Below are positions 34,768 through 43,038 of a stretch of 64,000 nucleotides of DNA, piece after piece. Location: the NCBI GenBank assembly GCA_963766605.1, contig CAVYAT010000006.1:124001-188000 (forward strand). The letters run 5' to 3'. Positions within the stretch are counted from its first letter, which is position 1. Every line of letters starts with the position of its first letter. The stretch comes from AC-49 sp963766605. Its GTDB lineage: Bacteria > Actinomycetota > Thermoleophilia > Solirubrobacterales > Solirubrobacteraceae. Below the pieces are notes generated by a model that saw only the letters and a list, made by a program, of their open reading frames with translations, made no database searches and was not told the origin of the DNA. Both the position numbers and the translations under genes were made by a program.

Positions 34768-36587
34768 CAGGTGTCCAGGTGCGGGCGCTTCTTGGCCTCG
34801 CGCCGCCGCCAGCGCGGCCGGCGGGGCTCGTCGTCGTCGGCGAACAGCGTGGCGATCCAGTCGCGCGAGGCCACCGGGTCGATGACGTCGTCGATCTCGC
34901 CGTGAGCGGCCATGTTGATTCCGGCGCCGCGCTCATAGGCGGCGGCGACGAGCTCGTCGTAGAGCTTGTCGCGCTGCGGACCCTCCGGGACGGCCTCGAG
35001 CTCGCGGCGGTGGCCGAGGCGCACCGCGCCCTCGAGCCCCATCCCGCCGAACTCCGACGTCGGCCAGCCGACGGTGAAGTTCGTCGCCTTGAAGCCGCCC
35101 GCCGCCATCGCCATCGCGCCGAGGCCGTAACCCTTGCGCAGCACGATCGCGCCCGACGGGACGGTCACGTTGGCGCCGGCGACGAACATCCGCGCGAAGT
35201 GGCGCACGGTCGCCGTCATCTCCGACGCCGGGCCGACCATGAAGCCCGGCGTGTCGATGAGGAACAGGATCGGCAGGTCGAACGCGTCGCACTGGGCCAC
35301 GAAGCGCGCGGCCTTGTCGGCGCCGTCGGCGTCGATCGCGCCGCCGAGATGGACCGGATCGTTGGCGATGACTCCGAGCGGGCGGCCGCTGACGCGCGCC
35401 AGCGCGGTGACCATGCCATGCCCCCAGCCGCGGCGCAGCTCGAGCACCGAGCCGCTGTCCAGCAGCGACTCGATCACCGGGCGCACGTCGTACGCGCGCT
35501 TGCGCGCCTCGGGGATCAGGTGGCGCAGGACGCGCTGGTCGGGGACCTCGAAGTCGTCGACCGCGCCCTCGAAGTACGACAGGTAGCGCTTGGCCGCCGC
35601 GACCGCCGCGGACTCGTCGTCGACGCGCAGGTCGACGACGCCGTTCTCCCACTGCACGTCGATCGGCCCGACGTCCTGGGGCTCGACGACGCCCAGCCCG
35701 CCGCCCTCGATCATCGCCGGCCCGCCCATCCCGATCGACGACGACTCCGTGGCGATGATCACGTCGCAGCACCCCAGCAGCGCCGCGTTGCCGGCGAAGC
35801 AGTAGCCCGACGTGATGCCGACGAGCGGCACGAGCCCACTCAGCTTCGCGAACAGCTCGAAGGCGAACACGTCGAGCCCGGCGACGTTCGGCGAGTCGAC
35901 ATCGCCGGGGCGTCCTCCACCGCCTTCGGCCAGCAGCACGACCGGCAGGCGCCGGCGCGCCGCGAGGTCGAACAGCCGGTCCTTCTTGAGGTGGTTGCGG
36001 AAGCCCTGGGTGCCGGCGAGGACCGTGTAGTCGTAGGACAGGACGACGGTCGGCCGGCCTTCGACATCGCCGACACCGCCGACGAGACCGTCGGCCGGTG
36101 TGCGCGTGATCAGCTCCTCACGGGTCCGGCGTCGTTCCTGCGCGGCGAAGATCAGCGGCCCGTACTCGATGAACGTGCCCTCGTCGACGAGGTCTGCGAG
36201 GTTCTCGCGCGCCGTCCGCTCGCCGCGGTCGTGGCGGCGTGCGACGGCATCGGCCCGCGCCGCGTCGAGCCCGACCTCGTGGCGCTCGCGGAGCGCCATG
36301 AGATCGGCGCGCTCGACGTCGAGGTCGATCACCGCGGTCTCGAGCGCCGCGGACGCCTGCGCGTCACCGGCGTCGAGCACCGCCAGCACCTGTCCCTCCG
36401 CGACCGTCTCACCGATCGCCACCTCGACGCTGCGCACGACGCCGTCGCGGTCGGCGACGATCTCGTGCTCCATCTTCATCGCCTCGAGCACGACGAGCGC
36501 GACACCGGCGCGCACCGGCTCGTCGGGGCCGTGCGCGATCGCGATGACCGTGCCGGCGAATGGAGCTGTCACGACGGCGTCGGACAC
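34764..36587 (-). CDS. Acyl-CoA carboxylase: biotinyl domain fused to carboxyltransferase
   Basis: The 607-residue protein starts with a biotin carrier domain, the biotinylated Lys being K38 in EAMKMEHE, followed by a helical linker (about 80-120). An acyl-CoA carboxyltransferase of the AccD/PccB type follows (EYGPLIFAAQERRRTREEL, GGRPGDVDSPN, LFLIDTPGFMVGPASEM). It would move CO2 from biotin to acyl-CoA, giving a malonyl-CoA-like product. The biotin carboxylase must be encoded elsewhere. This order of domains in one chain is unusual, since BCCP is more often fused to the carboxylase. The enoyl-CoA hydratase gene is just upstream. Confidence 0.85.
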   Translation of the reverse strand: MSDAVVTAPFAGTVIAIAHGPDEPVRAGVALVVLEAMKMEHEIVADRDGVVRSVEVAIGETVAEGQVLAVLDAGDAQASAALETAVIDLDVERADLMALRERHEVGLDAARADAVARRHDRGERTARENLADLVDEGTFIEYGPLIFAAQERRRTREELITRTPADGLVGGVGDVEGRPTVVLSYDYTVLAGTQGFRNHLKKDRLFDLAARRRLPVVLLAEGGGGRPGDVDSPNVAGLDVFAFELFAKLSGLVPLVGITSGYCFAGNAALLGCCDVIIATESSSIGMGGPAMIEGGGLGVVEPQDVGPIDVQWENGVVDLRVDDESAAVAAAKRYLSYFEGAVDDFEVPDQRVLRHLIPEARKRAYDVRPVIESLLDSGSVLELRRGWGHGMVTALARVSGRPLGVIANDPVHLGGAIDADGADKAARFVAQCDAFDLPILFLIDTPGFMVGPASEMTATVRHFARMFVAGANVTVPSGAIVLRKGYGLGAMAMAAGGFKATNFTVGWPTSEFGGMGLEGAVRLGHRRELEAVPEGPQRDKLYDELVAAAYERGAGINMAAHGEIDDVIDPVASRDWIATLFADDDEPRRPRWRRREAKKRPHLDTW

Positions 36588-36598
36588 CGATCAGGTCC

Positions 36599-37399
36599 CT
36601 AGTTCGCCGGGTCGGTGAACCGGGGCGGCTCCTTCGTCATGCCCGCCACGACCGCCGCCATCTGGTTCGGCGTGCCGATCAGCGCCGTCTGCAGCTCGGC
36701 CTCGAGCACGAGGCCGTCGGCCGGGTCGCCGCTCCAGGCCGTGTCGTAGAGCCGCTTGGCACTGCGCACGGCGTCGGGCGAACGGCCGGCGATCTCAGCG
36801 GCAAGCTCGCGCGCTGCGGCGAGCGGGTCATCGGCGACCCGCGTGACGAGCCCGAGCGCAGCCGCGTCCTGCCCCGAGACGATGCGGCCGGTGAACGTCA
36901 GCTCCTTGGCGACGTCGAGCCGCACGAGCCGCGGCAGCGTCGACGTGATCCCCATGTCGGGGACCAACCCCCATTTGACCTCCATCACCGACAGGCGCGC
37001 GTCCGGGGCGGCGATCCGCACGTCGGCGCCGAGCGCGATCTGCAGGCCGCCGCCGAAGCAGGCGCCGTGGATCGCCGCGATGACCGGCACCGGCAGGTCG
37101 ATCCACTCGACGCACGGGCGTTGGGCGCGGTTGGCGCGATGGCCGTTGTCGCGCTCGACGAGGCCGTTGCCCGACAGCGGGTCGCCGGCCAGCGCGGTGA
37201 CGTCAAGACCCGAGCAGAAGCTCGGACCCTCGCCATGGAGCACGACGGCGCGGACGCCGGGCGTGGCGCGGACCTGCTGTGCGGCGTCGACGATTGCCTC
37301 GAACATCGCGCGGTCGAGCGCGTTGTGCTTGTCGCCGCGCGTCAGCGTGACGTCGGCGACGTGGTCAGAGACCTCGATCCGGACCCGTTGCTCAGTCAT
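36599..37399 (-). CDS. Enoyl-CoA hydratase/isomerase family protein
   Basis: The 266-residue crotonase-fold protein has the oxyanion-hole stretch HGEGPSFCSGLDVTALAGD and HGACFGGGLQIALGADVRIA. The catalytic Glu pattern is not the textbook hydratase pair: the second position reads VEWIDLPVPV and MEVKWGLVPD, so isomerase or other activity is possible. I chose the ATG at 37399 (MTEQRVRIEVSDHVADVTL). It lies 11 bp upstream of the carboxylase fusion, probably in one operon for acyl-CoA metabolism. Confidence 0.87.
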   Translation of the reverse strand: MTEQRVRIEVSDHVADVTLTRGDKHNALDRAMFEAIVDAAQQVRATPGVRAVVLHGEGPSFCSGLDVTALAGDPLSGNGLVERDNGHRANRAQRPCVEWIDLPVPVIAAIHGACFGGGLQIALGADVRIAAPDARLSVMEVKWGLVPDMGITSTLPRLVRLDVAKELTFTGRIVSGQDAAALGLVTRVADDPLAAARELAAEIAGRSPDAVRSAKRLYDTAWSGDPADGLVLEAELQTALIGTPNQMAAVVAGMTKEPPRFTDPAN

Positions 37400-37452
37400 G
37401 GCCCGGACTCTACGGAGGCGCCGGTGCAAAGGCGCCCCCGCAGGGCCGGGCG

Positions 37453-37707
37453 CTAGGCGCGGCGCGCGTGGTGGCGCGTGTGGTGCAGCTTGCGCTTGGA
37501 CGTCGTCGCCGCAGCGTTGGAGGTGCTGGTGTCGCTCGCTGTCGTACTCGTCGTCGTCGGGGTCGTGGTCGCTGTCGTGGTCGTCGTCGGCGCCGCGTCG
37601 CCGTCGCCGTCGTTGTGGTTGGGACCGCAGGCGATCGCGGTTCCGGCGCCTGCGAGCGCGAGCACGCCGATCGCCAGGCCGGTCGCGGCTGAGTGGGTCA
37701 ACTGCAT
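37453..37707 (-). CDS. Small exported Thr-rich protein, possibly a lipoprotein
   Basis: The 84-residue product starts MQLTHSAATGLAIGVLALAG and continues AGTAIACGPNHND, where the AIAC could be a lipid-attachment box, though it departs from the strict consensus. A Thr/Ser linker and a basic His-rich end (KRKLHHTRHHARRA) follow. GGAGG lies a few bases before the ATG at 37707 and fixes the start; a longer in-frame start upstream lacks this. The function is unknown. It precedes the sigma factor gene's 3' end by 50 bp. Confidence 0.5.
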   Translation of the reverse strand: MQLTHSAATGLAIGVLALAGAGTAIACGPNHNDGDGDAAPTTTTTATTTPTTTSTTASDTSTSNAAATTSKRKLHHTRHHARRA

Positions 37708-37757
37708 GTGGTGCCTCCGTGTGTTGGGGAGCGGATGGCGGCGCCGCCGCGCCACCG

Positions 37758-39143
37758 TCACATCGACGGCCCGGGCGAGTCGTTGTGAGGTCCGACTTGT
37801 GAGGAATCCATGTGAGCGTCGGGCGCCGAGCCACCCATGCCACCGGAGCGGCCGTCGTGGCCGACGGGCGCAGCGTCGTTACCCATGGGCGGTTGGTCGT
37901 CGGCCTGCGGCGCGCCGCCGTAGCCCGCAGAAGCGGTGTCGCCCTCCGACGGCGCCGGCGGCGGCGCGCCGACGGGACTCGGCGCGCCGTGCGCGGCGTC
38001 GTTGCGGGGTGAAACGACGTGGTGGCTCACGTCCGCCGGCTGCGAAACGGCGTGCGCGACGAATGTGTAGTGGGCGGTTCTCGTCGGGGCGGTTTGTGTC
38101 GTGTGGGTGGCGTGGACCGGCGCGGCCACGGTGTGGGTCGCCGGAATCGGCGTGGTGTGCGTCGTGGGCACGGGCGACGCAGCGACGTGATGAACGGCGT
38201 GGTGCACCGGCGCGCGGCGGTGTGTCACGGCGGCACGCTTGGAAGCCGGCGGTGCCGCGGCGAGCTGCTCATGATGCGCGTGGCGGTGCAGGCTGCCGAC
38301 GCCCGCGCCGACCCCGGCGGTGACCGCGGCGGCGAGGGCCAGCGCCTTTGCCGCCGGCGCGCCGAGGCCGTCCGTCAGACCGGCGCCGGCGGGCGCGAGT
38401 GCTCCGCGCAGGGCGCCGAGCAGCTCCCACACCCCGACCGGCACGAGCGCTGCCGCCCGCGCGCCGCGGCCGGGGTGGCGCGCGTGCTCGCGGCAGACCG
38501 GGCATGACCGCAGGTGCGCGCCCACGGCGAGCGACCGCATTGTGCGGCGGTCGCCGGCGGCGATCGTCAGCTGGATCCCCGCGCAGCCGGCATCGCGGCC
38601 CTCGGCGAACGCGGCAAGGTTGCCGCGGGCCGTCGACACGCTGCGCCGCGCGGCGATCGGCGTCGTGCGCAGCACGCGGGCGATCTCGTCGTAGGAGGCG
38701 CCGTTGAACTGGCGCAACAGCAGCGCCGTGCGCTGCCCCTCGGTGAGCTGGGCGAGGTCGTCGATCAGCGCCCGTAGCTCGGCCCGCGCCAGCGTCTGCT
38801 GGGCCGGTCCCGGGTCGGTGTGGGCGACCGTCAGCTCGAGCTCGGAGGCCGGGCGCGCCCGGCGCCCGCGCAGCACGGTGATCGCCTCGTTGTAGGCGAT
38901 CCGAAACAGCCACGGCCGGAATGGGACGCCGTCGCGCCGTCGCCCGAGCCCCGCCAGCGCCTTGAGCGCTGTGCTCTGGACGACGTCCTCGGCGTCATGG
39001 TCGTTGCGGACGATCGAGCGCGAGCAGCGCAGCAACGCCGAGCGGTAGCGCGCGAACAGGACCTCGAACGCGCTGCGGTCGCCGGCGGCGGCCAACCGGG
39101 CCAGCGGCTCGTCGCGCAACAGGTGGCGTGGCAACGGGCTCAT
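37758..39143 (-). CDS. ECF-type sigma factor fused to a zinc-finger/transmembrane C-terminal region
   Basis: The 461-residue protein has sigma region 2 (residues about 22-92, with AEDVVQSTALKALAGL) and region 4 (about 120-180, with YDEIARVLRTTPIAARRSV). After this come an HxxxCxxC-like zinc motif (H210, C214, C217), a hydrophobic segment (about 262-284), and a 175-residue tail rich in His, Thr, Ala and Pro. The zinc motif resembles those in anti-sigma factors, which suggests the sigma domain carries its own inhibitor and membrane anchor. Start chosen at the ATG 39143 (MSPLPRHLLRDEPLAR). Target promoters are unknown. Confidence 0.8.
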   Translation of the reverse strand: MSPLPRHLLRDEPLARLAAAGDRSAFEVLFARYRSALLRCSRSIVRNDHDAEDVVQSTALKALAGLGRRRDGVPFRPWLFRIAYNEAITVLRGRRARPASELELTVAHTDPGPAQQTLARAELRALIDDLAQLTEGQRTALLLRQFNGASYDEIARVLRTTPIAARRSVSTARGNLAAFAEGRDAGCAGIQLTIAAGDRRTMRSLAVGAHLRSCPVCREHARHPGRGARAAALVPVGVWELLGALRGALAPAGAGLTDGLGAPAAKALALAAAVTAGVGAGVGSLHRHAHHEQLAAAPPASKRAAVTHRRAPVHHAVHHVAASPVPTTHTTPIPATHTVAAPVHATHTTQTAPTRTAHYTFVAHAVSQPADVSHHVVSPRNDAAHGAPSPVGAPPPAPSEGDTASAGYGGAPQADDQPPMGNDAAPVGHDGRSGGMGGSAPDAHMDSSQVGPHNDSPGPSM

Positions 39144-39201
39144 CGATGGCCCGCGACTCTCGTCGCGGCGCGTGAGGAACCAGTAAGACCCGCCTAAGCG
39201 G

Positions 39202-40248
39202 TTACGCAGCGACCGGCAGCATGTCGGGCTCGTCCGCATCCACGACGCGGTTGCGGCCCGCGCGCTTGGCGCGGTACATCGCACGGTCGGCGGCGCCGAT
39301 CAGCGCCTCGCCGTCGGTCGGCGCCAGCTCCGCCGCCACGCCACTGCTGACCGTCAGCTCGAGCGCCGCGTCGATCGCGAGCTCGCGGCGCATCGCCAGC
39401 GCCTCGCCCTCGCCGAGCCGCTCGCGGACGCGCTCGGCGAACGCATGGGCGGCTTCGAGGTTCTGGCCCGGGAGCACGACCACGAACTCCTCGCCGCCCG
39501 CGCGAGCGACGATGTCGATGCCGCGCACCTGCTCGGCCAGGAGCGCGCCGAGCCACGACAGCACGCGATCGCCGGTCTCGTGGCCGTGGCGGTCGTTGAT
39601 CGCCTTGAAGTGGTCGAGGTCGAGCAGCACGACGGCGACGAAGGTCTGCTCCCGCGCGGCGTGCTCGAGCTCGCCGGCCAGGCGCTCGTGGAGTCCGCGA
39701 CGGTTGAGCACGCCGGTCAGCGGGTCGATTCGCGCCTCGGCGGCCAGCGCCTCGAGTGTGCGCTCGTTCTGCACGACCAGCGCGCGCACGACCGCGGTGA
39801 CGATCAGCATCGTCACGACGACGTCGAGCCAGCTGTCCGCGTTGCCCTGGCCCGCCGGCATCGCCATCAGCGCGATCGCCTGCACGAACGCGATCCAGGC
39901 GACCATGAACGCGTTGGCACGGTTGCCGAAGAAGTACGCGCACCACAGGACCGGCCAGACGTAGAGGATCGCGCCGTCGCCGTAGCCCTTGGTCGTGGCC
40001 AGCGCTGCGGCGATCGCGGTGGCGCCGATCGGGCCGAGCACGAACAGCGCCGGGCGCGGCAGGCGCGGCCCGACGGTCAGCGTGAGCGCGCACATCACGA
40101 GCGCGACGCCGATCGGTGCCAGTGTCAGCGACTGGCCACCCGGCAGCAGGCTTTCGACGACGCCGAGCAGCGTGGCGCCGGCGTAGTTGGCCGCCGCCAC
40201 CCAGCACACCACACGGTTGCTGGCTCGCGCCCCCATTTCCACAGTCAT
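39202..40248 (-). CDS. Membrane diguanylate cyclase (GGDEF)
   Basis: The 348-residue protein has about six N-terminal transmembrane segments (residues about 15-165) and a C-terminal GGDEF domain with the active-site signature GGEEF and the DPLTGVLNRRGL start. It makes cyclic di-GMP from GTP. The RxxD inhibitory site is not obvious. No EAL domain is present. It follows the TetR gene by 32 bp on the same strand, so the regulator may control it. Confidence 0.9.
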   Translation of the reverse strand: MTVEMGARASNRVVCWVAAANYAGATLLGVVESLLPGGQSLTLAPIGVALVMCALTLTVGPRLPRPALFVLGPIGATAIAAALATTKGYGDGAILYVWPVLWCAYFFGNRANAFMVAWIAFVQAIALMAMPAGQGNADSWLDVVVTMLIVTAVVRALVVQNERTLEALAAEARIDPLTGVLNRRGLHERLAGELEHAAREQTFVAVVLLDLDHFKAINDRHGHETGDRVLSWLGALLAEQVRGIDIVARAGGEEFVVVLPGQNLEAAHAFAERVRERLGEGEALAMRRELAIDAALELTVSSGVAAELAPTDGEALIGAADRAMYRAKRAGRNRVVDADEPDMLPVAA

Positions 40249-40280
40249 CGGCGGCCCGCAACCGGGCTTGATTGTGCGGA

Positions 40281-40874
40281 TCAGTCTTGCGTGCGAGGCA
40301 CGGCGAAGATGACCTCGAGCACGGGGCGCAGGTGGTGCACGTCGGCGTTGAGGCCGACCACCGCATCGTTGTAGAGGAACGCCTCGACGAGCCGTACGGT
40401 CGCGTACGCGAGCGTGTCGATGTCCACCGGCGACTCGTAGCCCGCGCGGACCTCGGTCTCGATGATCCGCCGGACCATCGCGACGATCTGCGGCTGGACC
40501 GGGCCGTCGCTGGCCGTGACGAGCCGCAGCGCGCTCTCGCGCTCCGACTCCAGGAACGAACGCAGCCCGGACGCCGGCGCGAGCAGCTCGGCGACGGCGA
40601 CGAACGTGTCGGCGAGCGCCGCGGCGCCACGGCGGTCGGTGGTCGACCGCGCCTGGGCCAGGACCGGCAGGAAGGCCTTGAGCATCGCCGCGCCGACCAG
40701 TCCGTCGCGCGAGCCGAACCAGCGGTAGATCGTCGCGCGGCTGACGCCGGTCTCCCCCGCGAGCGCCTGGACGTCGATCCGGCGGCTGTGCAGGAAATGC
40801 TGCATCGCCGCCTCGACGACCGCCTCACGCGTCGTGGCAGGCGGACGTCCGCGCCGTCGCGCGCCAGCGGCCAT
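40281..40874 (-). CDS. TetR-family regulator (QsdR-like)
   Basis: The 197-residue repressor has an N-terminal helix-turn-helix (VQALAGETGVSRATIYRWFG). The opening RRRGRPPATTREAVVEAAMQ and RRIDVQALAGETGVSRATIY resemble the QsdR-type subgroup. It may regulate the diguanylate cyclase gene downstream or the divergent lipase gene, whose starts are 63 bp apart. The ligand is unknown. Confidence 0.85.
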   Translation of the reverse strand: MAAGARRRGRPPATTREAVVEAAMQHFLHSRRIDVQALAGETGVSRATIYRWFGSRDGLVGAAMLKAFLPVLAQARSTTDRRGAAALADTFVAVAELLAPASGLRSFLESERESALRLVTASDGPVQPQIVAMVRRIIETEVRAGYESPVDIDTLAYATVRLVEAFLYNDAVVGLNADVHHLRPVLEVIFAVPRTQD

Positions 40875-40936
40875 GCGCGCACTCTACGAACCTGGTAGTA
40901 GTCGCGCGTCCCCCTTTCCCAGGGTCTGGAGAGATC

Positions 40937-41959
40937 ATGCGTATTTCCCGTTCGCGCAGGATGCTCGTCACCGCGGCCGCCGTGCTCGCCGCGATGCTCG
41001 TCACCGCCGCGCCGAGCCCGGCGCACTTCGGGTTGCTGTTCGGTCCGCGGCTGACCGTCCCGCCCGCCCAGCTGGCGGCGGCGCTGTCGTGCCCGCAGCC
41101 GCTGCGTCATGCCAAGCGCAATCCGGTTCTGCTCGTCCCCGGGACCGGCCTGACCGGCCCCGAGTCGTGGGGCTGGAACTACGCACAGTCGCTGCCCGCG
41201 GCCGGCTACCCGGTCTGCGTCGTCACGCTGCCCGACTTCACGCTGGGTGACGCGACCGTCGCCAGCGAGTACGTCGTTTTCGCGATCCGCAGCATGTTCG
41301 CCCAGAGCGGTCGTCGGGTCGACGTCATGGGCTTCAGCCAGGGCGGTCTGGAGAACCGCTGGGCGCTGCGCTTCTGGCCCGACCTGCGGTTCCTCGTCGA
41401 CGACTACGTCTCGATCGTGACGCCGCAGCACGGCACGACGACGACCGCGCCGCTGTGCGCGCCGCCGTCGCCCGGATGCAACCCGGCGATCTGGCAGCAG
41501 GCGATCGGCTCGAACTTCCTGGGCGCGCTGAACCGGCGCCACGAGATCTTCCCCGGGCCGTCGTACACGGCGCTGTTCACCCGCAATGACGACGTCGTCC
41601 AGCCGCAGACCGATCCCAACCCGAGCTCGGCGCTGGCGCCGCGGTTCTTCGTCGCCTCGAGCTCGATCCCGGTCCAGTCGGTCTGCCCGAATGCCGATCA
41701 GAACCCGGTCTCGCCCCACATCGGGTCGCTCGCCGACGCGACGTTCTACGCGCTGGTGATCGACGCGCTGTCGCACCCAGGACCCGCCAGGGCGTCGCGG
41801 ATCCCGCACAGCGTGTGCTCGCAGACCTACGCGCCGGGGATCGATCCGGCGACGGTGCTGACCACCGTCGGCAACTCGCTCGGGCTCGCCTTCGGGCGCA
41901 TCCTGACCGAGCCGACCGTGCCGGCCGAGCCGCCGCTGCCGGCGTACGCCACCCACTAA
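40937..41959 (+). CDS. Secreted lipase of the Candida antarctica lipase B-like type
   Basis: The 340-residue alpha/beta hydrolase has a signal peptide (MLVTAAAVLAAMLVTAAPSP) and NPVLLVPGTGLTGPESWGWN, the oxyanion region. The nucleophile Ser is in GFSQGGLENRW (about residue 135), the Asp in TRNDDVVQP (about 217) and the His in SPHIGSLAD (about 261). The spacing and motifs match CalB, whose triad sits in TWSQGG, DEIVQP and HAGSL. It would hydrolyse triglycerides or esters outside the cell. It ends before a strong bidirectional terminator. Confidence 0.87.
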   Translation: MRISRSRRMLVTAAAVLAAMLVTAAPSPAHFGLLFGPRLTVPPAQLAAALSCPQPLRHAKRNPVLLVPGTGLTGPESWGWNYAQSLPAAGYPVCVVTLPDFTLGDATVASEYVVFAIRSMFAQSGRRVDVMGFSQGGLENRWALRFWPDLRFLVDDYVSIVTPQHGTTTTAPLCAPPSPGCNPAIWQQAIGSNFLGALNRRHEIFPGPSYTALFTRNDDVVQPQTDPNPSSALAPRFFVASSSIPVQSVCPNADQNPVSPHIGSLADATFYALVIDALSHPGPARASRIPHSVCSQTYAPGIDPATVLTTVGNSLGLAFGRILTEPTVPAEPPLPAYATH

Positions 41960-41978
41960 CCGGAAGTCACTCGCGGTC

Positions 41979-42028
41979 GCGCGTTACGTGTGACGGGCCG
42001 GCGCAGCAGCCGGCCCGTCATAACGCGC
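41979..42028. terminator. Strong hairpin between convergent genes
   Basis: TGACGGGCCGGC and GCCGGCCCGTCA make a perfect 12-bp stem with a GCAGCA loop (41991-42020). Outside it GCGCGTTA (41979-41986) pairs with TAACGCGC (42021-42028) across a 4-nt bulge. The stop codon of the following minus-strand gene lies in the outer stem. This is probably a bidirectional intrinsic terminator. Confidence 0.8.
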
Positions 42029-42397
42029 AACCGTGAAGCCGATGAGGATCGGCACGTGCAGTGCGTAGACAACCAGCGACCCGACCAGCACCAGCAGCGG
42101 GCCGGTCGGGATGTGGTTGACGATGAACGAGTAGCCGATCAGCCCGGCGGTGACCGTGTAGGCCAGCAGCGACCACTTGAACACGTAGAAGAACTTCGGC
42201 CACGCGAAGTTCTCGACGCGGCTCAACGCCACCATGTTGGCGATCAGCAGCGCGCTCGACAGCACCAGCAGCACGATCGCCGGGCCCAGCGACACGTGCG
42301 TCGCGATGTGGCTCGACAAGTAGATCCCCCCGGCCACGATCAGCGCCAGGGAGACCATCCCGATCGCCGTCACCGGCGGAAGCTTGCGCTCGTCCAT
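41984..42397 (-). CDS. Four-span membrane protein of unknown function
   Basis: The 137-residue protein has four transmembrane helices (AIGMVSLALIVAGGIYLSSH, AIVLLVLSSALLIANMVALS, WSLLAYTVTAGLIGYSFIV, LLVLVGSLVVYALHVPILI). No catalytic motif is visible. It follows the 204-residue membrane gene by 6 bp and probably works with it. I do not recognise the family. Its last codons overlap the terminator hairpin. Confidence 0.6.
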   Translation of the reverse strand: MDERKLPPVTAIGMVSLALIVAGGIYLSSHIATHVSLGPAIVLLVLSSALLIANMVALSRVENFAWPKFFYVFKWSLLAYTVTAGLIGYSFIVNHIPTGPLLVLVGSLVVYALHVPILIGFTVARYDGPAAAPARHT

Positions 42398-42403
42398 GGC
42401 TGT

Positions 42404-43018
42404 CTACACCGCGATGTTGGTCATGATCACGATCGTGGCCACCTGCATCAGCCCGAGGATGCCCGAGCAGTAGACGAAGCGCTTCATCAGCCGCTCGACC
42501 ACCGCGGGATCGGGCTGCTCCTTCTTGAGCTCGAACAGGACGGCGACATTGGCCGGCTCGAGCAGGCCCAGCGCGATGATCGACATCACGCCCACGATGA
42601 TGTAGCTGGCGACGATCCAGTTGTAGTTCAGGCTGCCGGGATAGACGTTGCCGGTCAGGTGGCCCAGCTGCCAGCCGGCGGCGAGCGTCGCCGTGACGAC
42701 CGTCGGCATGATCAGCACCATCTTGGGCATCATCCGCGTGCTGAACTCAACCCGCGCGGGCACCGACATCTTGCCCAGGATCGGCCCGATCACCAGGCCG
42801 AAGAAGAGGTCGATGATCGTCCACGCCGCACCGAACGCGACGTGCATGAACTCCAGCGGCCACAGCTTGTTGGCGGCGATCGCGGCGATCAGCGCCACGA
42901 ACACCACGGCGGGAAAGATCAGGCCCTTACGAGGGACGATCTGGAAGTCGGGGCGCGCAATCGCGGGCGACGGCGCGCCGACCGCTTGGGCGCCGGTGGG
43001 TATCACGACGTCGGCCAT
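42404..43018 (-). CDS. Membrane protein of unknown function, paired with the next gene
   Basis: The 204-residue protein has an N-terminal cytoplasmic stretch and about five hydrophobic segments (FPAVVFVALIAAIAANKL, AWTIIDLFFGLVIGPIL, VLIMPTVVTATLAAGW, WIVASYIIVGVMSIIALGLL, GILGLMQVATIVIMTNIAV). It resembles small heme- or lipid-associated membrane subunits in hydrophobic pattern only. A His in EFMHVAFGAAW could be a ligand; this is inference. It is co-transcribed with the four-span gene. Confidence 0.6.
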   Translation of the reverse strand: MADVVIPTGAQAVGAPSPAIARPDFQIVPRKGLIFPAVVFVALIAAIAANKLWPLEFMHVAFGAAWTIIDLFFGLVIGPILGKMSVPARVEFSTRMMPKMVLIMPTVVTATLAAGWQLGHLTGNVYPGSLNYNWIVASYIIVGVMSIIALGLLEPANVAVLFELKKEQPDPAVVERLMKRFVYCSGILGLMQVATIVIMTNIAV

Positions 43019-43038
43019 GCGCGGATCCTACTGTGGCG

